A DNA stretch of 64,000 nucleotides from Ricinus communis (GCF_019578655.1 NC_063259.1:11064489-11128488); one strand, 5' to 3'. Counted from the stretch's first letter, positions 40,745-52,735 are shown. Translations and numbers: made by a program. Notes: generated by a model not told the origin, from the sequence alone.

Positions 40745-42195
40745 TGATGGTTGCTAATTGTGTTGGCTACAATCTAAGGCAGTGTACCTATCAACGCAGT
40801 CTAGCACTAATGGCAAGTATCAAGGTCGTATTCCTCGGGAAAGTGAAAGCCCAGAGTTACTCCTTTATTCTTTGTTATATTAACCTAAAATGAATGATGA
40901 ATAATTTCTAAACTAACTAATAGCTACAAGCTAAGTTCTAAGGGAGATACAGGAGTAATTGATAAATAAAATAACCAAGACAGGAAAGCAAACCTAAAGG
41001 GAACCTAAACTAGTTGGTAATCAAACAAAAGATAAAGGATTGGTGAGTCTAATTATGCTACCCATGGACGAATTCTTAACCGAATTTGGTTTCTCTCTCG
41101 AGATAACCGAATTCCTAAACCTAATAACCTAAAGTTGGAATCTCTTCCTAACGATTGATTCTTAAATTAGCATTAAGCTTTAATCCGCCTCTATTAAGCT
41201 TTGTTAATTCTTAATCCGGCTAGTTAATTATCCTTATCTCTAAGCGATTATTAACCAGTTCTTATTTTTCAAAATTCCAATTGCCAAATGGACTTCTCAA
41301 TCACACAAAGCAATCTAAACACACAATTCACAACGTCTCATGAATAATGCATTATCTTATTAATACTGAAAGCAAGAAGAATACAAAACTAACCCAAACA
41401 ATCCAACAATATAATACTAAGACAACATAGTAAAGAAATCCCAATGGATTTAATCAATCTAGCTAATCATGTTCATTATCAAAATCCACAAGAATTCAAT
41501 TACAACAATTAGTAAAGGTAGAGAAACCAGATTACACCCTTGGATGAGAGTAAACAACCCCAATTCCTCTTGCTCGAATTGAATCGATTCTTATTCCTCT
41601 TGCTTGATTTGAAAACCAATCAACGAACCTCGCCCAATCTTCAACCTTTGAAGGGAATCCGATTGAAACCTTAATCCAAGTCTCCTTTTCCCTTGGTTCC
41701 AGCTCAGAAAACCCTTAGACAGAGAAATATTAGGGTTTGGGACGTTCTCCCCAGCTCTCCCTCTTTCTTTCCTCACATCTTTCTTTTAATTAATTCCCCC
41801 TGTCGCTGCCAACACAGCCGTGTTGATGCCCGTGTTCCCAACACGGGATGGTGTTTATGCCCGTGTTACTCTCTGTGGCCGTGCTCCCTAAAAACTTCTT
41901 TTTCTTTGATGTTTGATGCACCCAACACAGCCGTGTTGGTGCCTGTGTTGGGAACACGGCCAGTGTTGAAACCAACACGGCCCTATTCAGCTTCCTCATG
42001 CGCATACTTAGCTTGTTTCGGCAGGTTTGACGTCCAATTATGCTCCAATTCTTCCCTTTATCATTCTTTGACTTCTTTTGAACCTAACGCATACAAACAG
42101 ATGCATAGGGTGAGTGTTGGGACCAATTCACATCCAAATGTCCATAAAATCAATCTTTAAAACCCCATTTAGATGTGTGTATTTTACGCACATCA
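40745..42195 (-). repeat. H: solo LTR of the A family
   Basis: 1451 bp, TGATGGTTGCTAATTG to TTTTACGCACATCA, matching the A LTR in reverse. It is flanked by TTCTA at 40740-40744 and 42196-42200, and no internal sequence is attached. It has one copy of the leader unit that is duplicated in both A LTRs, and a palindrome array at 41805-41995. Confidence 0.9.
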
Positions 42196-42200
42196 TTCTA

Positions 42201-42983
42201 CCTTTTGACGTCAGATTCGTGACTTTTGGGATTCAATTAAAGATTGAAGAGGAGTTTTGGAGCAATTCAATAGGCATTTTGGAGATCATTTGTAGTATAG
42301 ATCAAGGTTTTGAGTTGTTCATCCAATTCTAGGAAAAGGGTGTATATGTTTAGATTTCTTTATTCGTTTATTGTAATTGAATTTCTATCTATTTTATACA
42401 TGAATGTGTTGATTGCTATTCATAGAATTCTTTAGTAATTGAGAAATTATGAATTTGGAAATTAATTGCAAGAACAAGTTAATTTTCACTTAGAGATAAG
42501 GTCAATTAATTTGCCGGATTAAGAATTCACAAAGCTTAATAGAGGTTGATTAAAGCTTAAGGCTAACTTAATAATCGATCATTTGGAGGGGATTCCAACT
42601 TTAGGTTCTTAGGTTTAGGAATTTAATTTTCTCAAGAGGAAAACCAGATTCAATTTAGAATCCATCGACGGGTTGCATAATCGGACTCAACAATCTGTTA
42701 TCTTTTATTTGGCTGCCAACTAGTCTAGGACCTCTTTGGATTTGCTTTCTTGTCTTGATTATTCCTTTTTCTCATTCACTCTCGCATTACATTTAGAATT
42801 CAGCTTTTAGTCATTAGTAAATTTAGGAACCTTCATTATTAATTTTAGGCTAAATAACAAGGAACGAGTAGTAACTCTAGGATTTCACATTTCCAAGGGA
42901 TACGATATTTTTAATACTTGCCGTTGTGCTAGGCTGCATCGATAGGTTTACTGCCTTAGTTGTAGTTGCATAAGCATCTCACA
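42201..42983 (+). repeat. G LTR right part (R-U5)
   Basis: Leader, the conserved R segment (TTAAGAATTCACAAAGCTTAA, split by few changes from A/B/C) and the U5 block (GCATCGATAGGTTTACTGCC), ending GCATCTCACA. It completes the LTR begun at 38988. Confidence 0.65.
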
Positions 42984-43525
42984 CCTACTGATTTACTATG
43001 TTCCTTAATAACTTCCTTGATGTAACTGCGGGTACATTCTTCTTCGGGTTGAGTCTCAGGTTATACCTTTCCACTCATCCTAAAAACTTATCAATAGCCT
43101 AGAAGTGTCCTTCCCTTATTTCAGTCTTTATCATTATGTCATCAACATACACTCCCACCTCCTTGTGCATCATATTATGAAACAAGGTAGTGGTTGCTTT
43201 TTGATAAGTTGCCCCCATGTTCTTTAGTCTGAAAGGCATAACCTTGTAGTAGTACATCGCCCACTCGGTGATAAATAATGTCTTCAGCTTGTCCACCACT
43301 GCCATCATAATTTGATTGTGCTTGGAGAACCCATCCGTAAAAGAGTACATTACACTCGAGGCAACACTATCAACTATTACATCTATGTGAGGAAAAGGAA
43401 ACTCATCCTTAGGGCACGCCTTATTTAAGTCATGGTATTCTACTCACATTTAGACCTTACCATCCTTCTTCAGAACTAGAACAATGTTTGCCAACCATTC
43501 AGGTAGTCAACCACGTCGAGAAAAT
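42984..43525 (-). pseudogene. F2 inverted reverse transcriptase, N-terminal part
   Basis: Minus strand from 43525: FLDVVDY, then PEWLANIVLVLKKDGKV, DLNKACPKDEFPFPHIDVIV, MYSFTDGFSKHNQIMM, ITEWAMYYYKVMPFRLKNMG, HNMMHKEVGVYVDDIMIKT. YVDD is the RT catalytic motif. One stop (KV*) and frameshifts; interrupted by G at 42983. Confidence 0.8.
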
Positions 43526-43885
43526 CGGTCTTAACCTACTTGCGATTGAAGGAGACGGCCCTTGGGATTTGGAGTTTCTTGATGAGAATCTCAGGGCAAT
43601 CGAGACTCAAGAGTGGACAATGTACTCCGATGGAGCTGTAAATGCAAGAGGTGTAGGCTCGGGAGTAGTTTTGATCACGCCAGAAGAGGAGATGCTGCCA
43701 ATGGCCAAAAGATTGGACTTTAAAGTGAACAATAACATGGTGGAGTACGAAGCATGTCTATTTGGATTAAAAGCGATCGTGGTAGCAAGAGCTCAGCATT
43801 TGATGGTCTACACAGACTGCATGCTGGTAATCCAACAAGCCCTCAAAGAATGGAAAGGAATAGAAGAGAAGTTGAAGCCGTATGT
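43526..43885 (+). pseudogene. F2 RNase H, plus-strand part, cut by B2
   Basis: LLAIEGDGPWDLEFLDENLR, EWTMYSDGAVNARGVGSGVV, KRLDFKVNNNMVEYEACLFG, VYTDCMLVIQQALKEWKGIE then EKLKPYV. The motifs MYSDGA, NNxxEYEA and the DS(here DC)xLVIxQ of gypsy RNase H are visible. It stops at 43885, where B2 inserted; 43881-43885 TATGT is the target duplicate. Confidence 0.85.
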
Positions 43886-45334
43886 TGATATGCATCATAT
43901 TATACATATTTACATGCCCAATTGTTTACATTTTTATCCATAGTTATCCCGTTTTATGTCAGAATCACCTGTCTTTTATTCCTTTCACGTTTCAGGTCAT
44001 TATCGAGGGACATTGTCAATAATCGAGGGAAATACACGCAATTACAGACCCGAATCCATCAAATTGAGCAAGGACTAGCATTCCAAAGTTGAGAAACGGC
44101 CTGAACTCCAGCCATGCTGAACCATCAAATAGTTGCCCTTCAAGAGTGCCATTTTGGCATAGTTCCCAAAGCCACCACGGCCTCCACCATGGCCCATGGT
44201 GGCTCAGTAGTGGCTAGTGCACGGCCTGGAAAAAATCGTGAGTTGCGGAATACGAAGGTCCAGCACGGCTTGGACTCATCCCGTGCTGAAGGAATTATAT
44301 AGGCAAAAACGATTTGCTGAATAAGGGTTTGATTTTCTGACTTGATTTCCATTATACAAGCTTAGACCATCTTCCTCCAGACTTCAATACTCGATCTTAG
44401 AAGATCATTTCATCTATTGAAGGAAGGATTACAACTGTTTTAACATCAAATTGAAGATCAAGACAAGATTTGGGAGCATTCAAGAGGCAAATTAGGGTTT
44501 ACTATTCCAAATTGGGAATTTAGGGTTTCTCATCCAACTTGAAGAAGAAGGGTGTACATGCCTTTAATTTACTTTTCTAAATCTATTCTTTACTTTGTGT
44601 TGCTTATTAGTATGAGTAATTAAATTTGTCAAACCCATTAGGGTTCCTAAGTTGTTGGATTGATTTTAATGTTTATAAGATTTTGATTATCAATGCTTGC
44701 CTCTTCTTGCTTTCATTATTAATGAGAAATCACTTTAATCTTAAGACATTGTGAGTTGTGGTATTCAGATTGCTTTATGTAATTGAGAAATTCATTTAGT
44801 AATTGGAAATTTCAATAGCAAGAACTGGTTAATAATCACTTAGAGATAAGGGTAATTGACTAGCCGGATTAAGAATTAACAAAGCTTAATAGAGGCGGGT
44901 TAAACCTTAATGCTAATCGAATAATCGATCGTTAGGAAGAGATTCCAACTTTAGGTTATTAGGTTTAGGAATTCGGTTATCTCAAGAGGGAGACCGAATT
45001 CAGTTAAGAATTCATCCATGGGTAATTGCAACTGATAATCAATATAATCTCTATCTTCACTAAAATCCAACTAGCTTCGGTACCCTAGGGTTTGCTTTTT
45101 CCTTCGAGAGTTTTCCTAAATTCTTTCAGATTATTTGACACTTAATTAATTGTTTGTTCATATTTAATCATAGCATAATACTTCATCAATTTTTTTTAGG
45201 TTAGATAACATAAGACGCTGCAGTAGGTCTAGGATCATCCTTTCCCAAGAATACGACCTTGATACTCACCATTTGTGCTAGTTTGCATCAATAGGTTCAC
45301 TGCGTTAGATTTTAGCTACACAAATAGCATATCA
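43886..45334 (+). repeat. B2 5' LTR
   Basis: 1449 bp, TGATATGCATCATATT to ATAGCATATCA. Palindrome array about 44090-44285, TATA box TATATAGG at 44296-44303, conserved R and U5 blocks. Confidence 0.92.
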
Positions 45335-45340
45335 AGTTTT

Positions 45341-45360
45341 TGGCGCCGTTGCCGGGGATC
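45341..45360 (+). other. B2 primer binding site (tRNA-Asp), perfect
   Basis: TGGCGCCGTTGCCGGGGATC, a 20-nt complement of the 3' end of plant tRNA-Asp(GTC), 6 nt after the LTR. Confidence 0.95.
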
Positions 45361-45501
45361 TTTTTGTGTGAACTAGAGTGAATTTGTGTTTTTATTAATT
45401 TAGCCATATTGATTTTCTATCTTTATTTTGCTTTATTTTATTCTTTTATTATTATAACTACTTTTGTTCTTTGGTTACTACATTCCATTCTTAGGTAGTT
45501 T

Positions 45502-47320
45502 ATGACTAGGAGCTCTAGCTCTGATCTTATAGAGCCTCTGTCTGATCCAGAATGATCCTTCAGACTTTTAAGGAAGCTTTTGCAATCAGAAGAGGAGGAG
45601 ATTAAGGTTGAGGTACCTGTTGATAGACCAGAAGGGATGGAGAATCACAATAGAAATGCCGCGGCAAACGCTAATAGAACGATGTACGAATGTGCTAGAC
45701 CATCATTGGATGGGACACAGACGAGTATACTCAGACCGGCGGTGGTAGCTAACAACTTCGAAATAAAGCCAAATGTGATCCAGATGGTACAGCAAAGTGT
45801 ACAATTTGGAGGGCTGCCAAGAGAGGATCCCAATGCCCATATAGCCAACTTTTTTAGAGATACGCGACACGTTCAAGATAAATGGAACTACCGATGATGC
45901 CATCCGGCTGAGATTTTTTCCATTTTCTTTAAGGGATAGAGCAAAGAGATGGCTGCTATCCCTTCCACCGAACACTATTACAACCTGGAAATCCTTGGCT
46001 GAAAAATTTCTTTACAAGTACTTTCCTCCAGCTAAAACTGCTAAATTGAGAAATGACATTTCTTCTTTTGTGCAGATGAACGATGAGAGCATCACAACGC
46101 CTGGGGCAAGTACAAGGACTTATTGAGATGCTGTCCACACCACGATCTACCAATATGGATGCAGGTTCAGACCTTTTACTGTGGTTTGAACCTTGCTACT
46201 AGGCAAATGGTGGACGCTGCAGCGGGTGGAGTTTTGAACAGCAAGACGCCGGAGCAGACGCAAAACCTGATAGAGGAGATGGCCATGAACAACTACTAGT
46301 GGCAATCCTCTTAGAGTCAGTCGGTCAAATAGGGAATGGTCAACCAGTTAGACTCCACAGCAGCCTTGGCAGCACAAGTGGAGCTTTTGACAAAGAAATT
46401 AGACCAGCTTCAGATGCTAGTTCTAGCAGCCCAAGTAAGTTGCGAGTTTTGTGGTGGCCCGTACTACGGTGCAAACTGTAATGCGAGAGGTATGTTTGCT
46501 AGCCCCTCTACTTCATCTATTGCTTCTGCTGACCATGAACAGGTTAATTACATACGAAATGCACATGGACAGCAGAACAACCCTTATAACAGCACATACA
46601 ATCCTGGGTGGAGAAATCACCCTAATTTTAGTTGGAGAAACAACAACACCCAGGTTCCACCAGGCTTTCAGAGACTGAATCAGCAGCCACCACAGCAGCA
46701 GCAGCAAGCTGGACCATAAGAGCTTCCTCCACCAGCCAAGAAGAAATCTAACTTGGAGGAGCTGATGATGAAGTTTGTCACGTCGACTGAGACGAGGTTT
46801 CAGCAGACCAACGGTGCTCTTAGAAATCAGCAAGCATTCATTCAGAACTTGGAAAATTAGATTGGGCAGATTTCTAAGATGTTGTATGAAAGGCAACAAG
46901 GAGAGCTCCCCAGCACCACTAAGTCTAACCCGAGGGAGCACGTGAATGCCATCACTTTGCGTTCGGGTAAGTTAGTTTTAGCTCCTTCTAAGCCTGTTTT
47001 TTATGATTCCACTATTGATGTGCAGATCGAGGGAAGCAGTAAGGTTAAGGAACCTGAGAGGCAAAAGGTGAAACCAATCCTAATCAGGGAGTATCAACCC
47101 AAGATTCCTTATCCTGCTAGACTAAAGCAAGTAGAAGCACAAGAGCAGTTCAGTAAGCTTTTAGATATTTTTAGACAACTACATATTAACTTAACTTTAG
47201 TCGATGTATTGAAGCAGATGCTGAAATATGCCAAATTCTTGAAGGATATACTTAGCAACAAAAGCAAGCTGGAGGAGGTAGCATATGTTTAGCTCAATGA
47301 AAAGTGCTCAGCAGTGTTTC
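45502..47320 (+). pseudogene. gag: B2 gag pseudogene
   Basis: MTRSSSSD start with the same TGA 18 codons in as B1. Capsid region with GGLPREDPNAHIANFF; a frameshift after that, then DRAKRWLLSLPPNTITTWKS. Knuckle CEFCGGPYYGANC (His replaced by Tyr), then EQVNYIRNAHGQQNNPYNST, a Q-rich run (QQPPQQQQQ), and LRQLHINLTLVDVLKQMLKY. Stops near 46719 and 47291. The shared TGA and shared knuckle change support common descent with B1. Confidence 0.8.
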
Positions 47321-47730
47321 AGAGCAAGTTACCGGAGAAACATCACGACCCAGGGAGTTTTACTATTCCTTGCACTTTGGGTAACTTGTGTGTTGATGAT
47401 GCATTACTGATTTAGGCGCTAGCATAAATGTCACGCCCACGAGTATGTTCAATAAGCTAGGTTTAGGGGAAGCAAAACCCACTGGGATGTGCATTCAATT
47501 AGCTGATCATTCTGTTAAGCTTCCTAGGGGGATTGTAGAGAATGTGCTAGTCAAGGTAGATAAATTCATATTTCCTATGGACTTTGTGGTTATGGATATG
47601 GATAATGAGCATGGTGTGCCTTTGATTTGAGGGAGACCTTTCCTTATCACGGCTAGAGCTAAAATAGACGTATTTGAGGGAAAACTAGAGCTTAATAGAG
47701 GGGATGACTGTGTTACTTTCAGTTTACTCC
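47321..47730 (+). pseudogene. B2 aspartic protease
   Basis: FTIPCTLGNLCVDDAL, a frameshift at the active site (LADLGASI lost one base), MFNKLGLGEAKPTGMCIQLA, DKFIFPMDFVVMDMDNEHG and VPLI then TGA for Leu before GRPFL. The uninterrupted GEAKPTGMC shows where C inserted in B1. Confidence 0.8.
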
Positions 47731-48135
47731 CATTTGATAGTTCTCCCACCGATGTCCATGCCATTTGCACTTTTGACGGGATTGGTTTTGCGTGTGATAA
47801 GCCACCACATGATATACTAATTGACGATGCTCTGCATGCTTCTTTGCTTGTTGATATGTGTTATTCCAATAAAGAAAGCAACTTGTATCATTTTGAAACT
47901 TCATGCTATGATACATCCGAGAAGGGTAGTTACAAATTTGTTTATGACAGGTCATCTAGACAGGATTTGGAGTGGATGACTGGACATCCCAACTCGTTAT
48001 GGAGCACCTCCTTGGCCATCTGCTGCACACATTGGACCGCCTCCTTGCAGTTATATGCCTCAGGCCCCAGCTTACAATGAGCCCACCTTCTCAATTTGCC
48101 AACGGAGCAGGAATGCTGTTGTAGAGTCCAGCTAA
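47731..48135 (+). pseudogene. B2 unrecognised post-protease segment
   Basis: FACDKPPHDILIDDALHASL, DRSSRQDLEWMTGHPNS, and after a frameshift PPSWPSAAHIGPPP-like and QAPAYNEPTFSI, homologous to B1 12443-12874. No RT or integrase motif. Conserved between the copies only because they are duplicates, so selection cannot be inferred. Confidence 0.4.
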
Positions 48136-48151
48136 GCGACTAGACCAAAAA

Positions 48152-48178
48152 GAAGCACTTTTTGGAAGGCACCCCAAA
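48152..48178 (+). other. B2 conserved post-gag/pol hairpin
   Basis: GAAGCACTTTTTGGAAGGCA followed by CCCCAAAA, shortly after GTCCAGCTAAG. Stem slightly degraded compared with A. Confidence 0.5.
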
Positions 48179-48459
48179 ATTTTAATTTTATGTTTTTATT
48201 AACGTTTTTATTTTGTCAGTCGTTTGCATGCTTGATGGTAGTTAGAACACTTACTTAATAATTAAACATAGTTGTATGAATTTAGGTTTGACTAATTTAA
48301 GTCGGAGTTTTTGTTAGGGTTTGACTAATTTAAGTTGGATTTGTGATAATTGGTGAAGACAGACTTCCCTGTTTGATTTATTTTACTTGATTTACAGCCT
48401 AGATATGTGCGTATATGTGTTAAATGCATGTAGGGAGTTCGGCAACTCGAGATGGCGAA

Positions 48460-48873
48460 GGACAGTCCAGACTTCACCTGTCTACCATGGTTTCTGTGGG
48501 CATCACGGCCTCCAACACTAGGCCGTGCTGATCAAGTGAAGCCCGTGATGAGAATGCATATGTAGAATTTAGGAATTCAGCCATCCACCACGGCTTTCAA
48601 GGCCACCACAGGCTGCAACACCAGGCCGTGCCGGTCACCATGCCCGTGCTCGAGCCCATGATGGAGATGTACATAAAGCACACGGTAAATTCAGCCAATC
48701 CACCATGGCTTCCAAAGGCACCATAGGTAGCAACACCAGGCCGTGCTGACCAGCACGGCCATGCCCTCACCTGTGACGGATAGGTGCCAAAATGAAGCAT
48801 CATGGTTTAGCACGGGCCGAGTCCTGGCCGTGCTGACCAGCATGGCTTTGCCCTCGCCTGTGCTAACCCCCGT
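48460..48873 (+). repeat. B2 internal GC-rich palindrome array
   Basis: Units such as ACCAGGCCGTGC, CACGGCCTCC and GACCAGCACGGCC, matching the array in B1, ending 3 bp before the TATA box. About 180 bp of the AT-rich region upstream in B1 is missing here. Confidence 0.65.
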
Positions 48874-48876
48874 GAC

Positions 48877-48885
48877 TATAAAAGG
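48877..48885 (+). promoter_or_regulatory. B2 internal TATA box upstream of ORF1
   Basis: TATAAAAGG in the same context as B1, with a CT-rich leader downstream. Confidence 0.5.
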
Positions 48886-48983
48886 AAGCCTTTTCAAAAT
48901 TTTCCTATCTTTCCCTCTCTAAACTCCAAGGTGTTGTTTTCTTCCTTGTCTTTGATTTTTCTTACCTGTCTCTGGAACTTCAA

Positions 48984-49433
48984 GTAAGTCACTTCGCCTT
49001 TTGCTTTTATTTGATTAAATTTGATTTTTGTTTTATGCATTCATTTTATTTAGGACATTTTGATATGCTTTGGTAGCTTACTTTGTTACACTGCTTCAAT
49101 TTGAATTCGATTAAGATTTAGTTAAAACTAGTTGCTATGTTTATGTGAATTCAACTAATGAAATGATAAGTGTAGGGTTTGGCAGCAATAAAGTTTATTT
49201 ATGGCATTTTATTATGAACAATTGTTAGCATAAATTTGCTTTATTTGGTGTACGATAAAGTCGGCTGGAATGTAATTATGAATTAGTTTTATGCAGGAGA
49301 TTGAGGCTTTAGTCTTAGTGATAAGTCTAAAGTTTTATGTTAGTCGAATTATAGTCATTATGTTGTTTAATGTTCGATATAATTTATGATTAACTTGATT
49401 TTTTGTTCGATTATTAATGATTCATTGCATTAG
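48984..49433 (+). other. B2 predicted intron in the ORF1 leader
   Basis: Donor CAA|GTAAGTC, acceptor CATTGCATTAG|GC, 450 nt as in B1; ATG 5 nt downstream. Confidence 0.5.
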
Positions 49434-49438
49434 GCAAT

Positions 49439-51004
49439 ATGAGGGACCACGATCAATCACGTCAAAAGTAACCGCAACGCGCCGCTACCAGCAAGCGCCC
49501 GCGTGGCGAAGGAACATCTTCTTCCACTTCACCTTCATCAGCACCAGCACCAACACCGCCACCACAATAGTAACTAGTCCAAGTACGAAGAGCACTAGCT
49601 ATGAATCCACCCGCACCTAATCGTTGTCCATTATGGACATTTCCGAATGCAGATAATGAGAGCCGGTTCCAAGTCATGAGATGGAAACAAGTGATGGCTA
49701 GACGTTGCATTGACTTTGTATCCCTAGAAAGAGTGGGATTGGCTCAAGATGTGCGTGCTCTATTTGAAACTCTGCCATACGCACAATTCTTCGACATCAT
49801 TGAGCCAACCTACCGCGAGCTTACGATTGAATTCCTCAGCACCTTCTTTCTGCAGCAACAGATCATAAACTGGCATCAGCCTGATGTAGTTTACTTTAGA
49901 CTTGGGGGAAGGGAGTTCTCAATGTCAGTTCCAGAATTCGGCATGCATTTGGGATTATGGACTGAGCAGGAGACCTCGGGTGAGGAGTATTAGGGATGTC
50001 TCTACATCAACCTAATCTTGTACGAAACCATGTGGGATTCATTGGTACTCAGGCCAGAATCATACTACCCTAGCAGGTCTAAATCGTCTAGCATTCCGGA
50101 TCATCTCCGCTATCTCCATACTTTATTAGCTGAGACGATTACAGGCAAGGGAGATAGTTTTGGAGCTGTAACACAGACCAATGTCTTCATCCTCTAGGCT
50201 ATACAACATCGTAAGAAGCTTGACTTGGGATATCTGTTGGCTCGTCAAATCCGTTCATTTATAGTAGATGCCTAGAAGAAGATGCACTGCTATTTTGGCC
50301 CGTATGTTACTAGGTTAGCCAAGAGACTGGATGAATTGGATGACTGTCTGTCAGAGCTTTCACAGATTGGTGATATGACACCACTAGGGATCAGGTAGAT
50401 GATCAACATGCAAATGATCACGGCTACTAGCCATCCACATAGCATAGAGTACAGGCTCGTAAACGCAATAGTCAAGGAGGCTAGAGAGACAACAGCTAGA
50501 AGAGCCCAAGACTCGACGGTTGGGATTCCAGATGTTAGGATTCCTAACCCAGCCAGAGTGTTTATGCTTACATCTGGAGTCTCATCTTCTTATTCTGCAG
50601 GGACATCGAGTGCTCAGATTAGTGCTTTGGCTGACCGACTAGATCGAGTCTGCGATTTACTGCAGCAGCACTACACTGAGTTTGCACAGCAGAGAAAGGA
50701 GTTTGGGCAGTTTCAAGAGGAGATTAGGGCACAGTTTCAAGGTTTAAATGATATGCTCCAGCAGCTTATGCATGGGTTGGAGAGGTAGGCCACCCAAACA
50801 AACCTAATGGCGGAGCAGATTAAAAAGATGGTGGAGACCAGAGCACAAAATCAACGATTCGTCGATGATATGGAGTTCGATCTAGCAGAATGCTTTACAG
50901 ACCCTGTGCCACCACCACCACCCCCTCCTTCAGCGACTTCCCCTACTCTTCATCCTCCAGCAGATCCAGCCAGTGAGGATGCACCTTTGGCAGACTACCA
51001 ATAG
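49439..51004 (+). pseudogene. B2 ORF1 pseudogene, full length
   Basis: About 520 codons with some six in-frame stops. Head MRDHDQSRQK, a basic stretch after a stop (SKRPRGEG, possible nuclear signal), RALAMNPPAPNRCPLWTFPN, ARRCIDFVSLERVGLAQDV, FFDIIEPTYRELTIEFLSTF, VVYFRLGGREFSMSVPEFGM and GLWTEQET. Then KLDLGYLLARQIRSFI, YFGPYVTRLAKRLDELDDCL, IEYRLVNAIVKEARE, a coiled-coil-like stretch RLDRVCDLLQQHYTEFAQQR and a proline-rich tail with TAG at 51002. The best view of this gene in the window. Cytosolic or nuclear by appearance; no signal peptide or membrane helix, so an envelope role is not supported. Confidence 0.65.
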
Positions 51005-51265
51005 TGAAAAAAAAAATTTGTGCTATATATCTTTTTCCTTTTTATTTTCCTTCTTTATTTTATTTTACTTTATTTTCTTTTCTTTTTGCATTTTCAATTT
51101 TATATTATTTTCTTTCATTTTCCTTTCATGATAATTTATTTTAGTAGAACACTTTGCTTTGCCATCTTAATATGTACATTTAGTATGATCTTCAATGATT
51201 ATGATGTGCTAGTTATGTGCTATACCCAAATTTAATTTTTGTAACACTGTGGACAATGTTATACT

Positions 51266-51277
51266 CAAGTGTGGGGT
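51266..51277 (+). other. B2 internal second polypurine box
   Basis: CAAGTGTGGGGT after ACTGTGGACAATGTTATACT, as in B1. Confidence 0.65.
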
Positions 51278-52735
51278 AGGTATCTGTGGCTATATCCCTT
51301 AATTGCTTAAAGGCAATGATAAGGACTATTCTTAGGATGTTAGGACCTAGGTTTTTCATGACATTCAAGTTTAGTTTATTCTCTGGTAACTAATGAATTA
51401 ATTCACACACTAGTACTTGATTGTTCCTCTCTATCTTTTGTTCTTGAAAGCAATTTCACTGTATTCAATATGTCAATTTGGCCGGGTTAAACCGGTTTTA
51501 CTTGAGTTCCTTGCAAATTTACAACCTTTGACTGTGAACTTTGATTATGTCAATCTCATATTCAATTTATGTGATGATTCAATTGATAAATTTGGGACCC
51601 AATTGCAAATTTTAGTCACTTCAAACGTGAGTTTTTTAACCAAAATTGAGCATCCATTGCACATTATGCTCATGACTTTTCTTGTTTGAATGTGCGCTGT
51701 ACTTAATATTGTTTCTAGAACTTACTCTGTAATGCTTGTTGAGATTACATGAATTGTTGAATACCATTAGATGATTTGGGCAACTTAGGATTTCACCACA
51801 TCTGGCCAAAAGCCTACCCTCTGTTTCCATTAGTTAGCCAGTTTGAGCCTTAACTTTTTCTTCATAATTTACACCTAATCACTGCACATACACCATTCTA
51901 TACATCTGTCTTTCCTTTCACCCCGTATACTGAGTAATTATGTGTTATGTTTCTTCATTTATGGGATCATAGTGCCTAACGTTGTTCTGAATTCACTTAG
52001 TCTCTTTTAGTCATTCTTTGATGCTCCCTTCAATCCAAAGTGGATAACCATTCTTATTATTTCTGTTACTAACCACAACAGCCCCTATATAAGCTGTTGT
52101 AATATATATACATAGTATATATTAAAAAAAAAGAAGAGAAAAAGAAAGAAAAATAATTTATGACTTACTTCTTAGCTATTAGCTCTTTTGAATTTAACTC
52201 TTGTGAGCATCCTTTACTTCAAATAAGGCTTAGTGAGTATTTTTGTTGTTTTAGCACTCAGTTCTTGAAGCATTCATTTCAAAAAAGTGCATGATTTTTC
52301 AGTATACTTTACACTTCTATCCAAATATTCTTACCTTTACCTCAGCCACATTTCAACCCTTGAAAAGAGCCTTTGATTTTGGTATTCAATTATTCGCGGT
52401 AGCGAAGATGAGATTTATGAGCAAGCTTATGGTAATCAGGTTTTGTGCAACTGCATTGAAGGAATTTTCTTATTTACCTGTAAACACTGTGAGTGATTTG
52501 AGAGATTCCTGTGAGGCAATGGTTCTTAGTCTTTAATGCTGAATTGTTATATGAGTTGTGCTTCGAGATGGTATTATTATAGTTCTTCCTTAAAGGTGTA
52601 TAACTTGTTAGTTACTTGAGTTTCATTCTTTATATGTTGAATAAGGTTGAGTTGTGAACTTTAGCATGGATTCTGAGGGGTGATTGTTGCTTGTGCATGT
52701 ATTGAGTTATTGATTGCTTGAGGACAAGCAAAAGC
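51278..52735 (+). mobile_element. B2 non-coding 3' region
   Basis: No gene. AT palindrome then purine run at about 52120-52155. Only a few differences per line from B1 24860-26315. Confidence 0.5.

Larger units (their letters stand above)
38988..42983 (+). mobile_element. G: deleted autonomous-type Athila element, chimeric
   Basis: Begins TGATGTGCATAGTTTTACAC and ends GCATCTCACA; flanks CCTGC (38983-38987) and CCTAC (42984-42988) are a target duplicate with one mismatch, in the inverted RT gene. Inside: LTR left part, integrase C-terminus, hairpin, internal palindrome array and TATA, then LTR right part interrupted by solo LTR H. A 23-bp direct repeat (39518-39540 and 40705-40727) bounds the internal segment. 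Confidence 0.65.
35558..43885 (+). mobile_element. F2 left part: Tat/Ogre-like element, copy 2, with inversion
   Basis: gag, protease, G-patch and pre-RT are on the plus strand; RT and the first part of RNase H (about 38376-43525) are on the minus strand; the remainder of RNase H (43526-43885) is plus again. Element G sits in the inverted part and B2 in RNase H. The 5' LTR is absent. The element continues at 53621. Confidence 0.75.

Noticed and set aside
43099..43350. Separate minus-strand Tat element nested in F2
   Set aside because: No LTRs, primer site or target duplicate bound it, and its content is exactly the part missing from the plus-strand gene, so an inversion is simpler.
45341..45360. 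tRNA-Asp gene
   Set aside because: Only the 20-nt complement of the tRNA 3' end is present, right after an LTR: a primer binding site, not a tRNA gene. The same holds at 3858, 10668 and 16421.
49439..51004. ORF1 as a retroviral-type envelope gene
   Set aside because: Position fits, but no signal peptide, cleavage site or membrane segment is visible; head is basic and the tail proline-rich.
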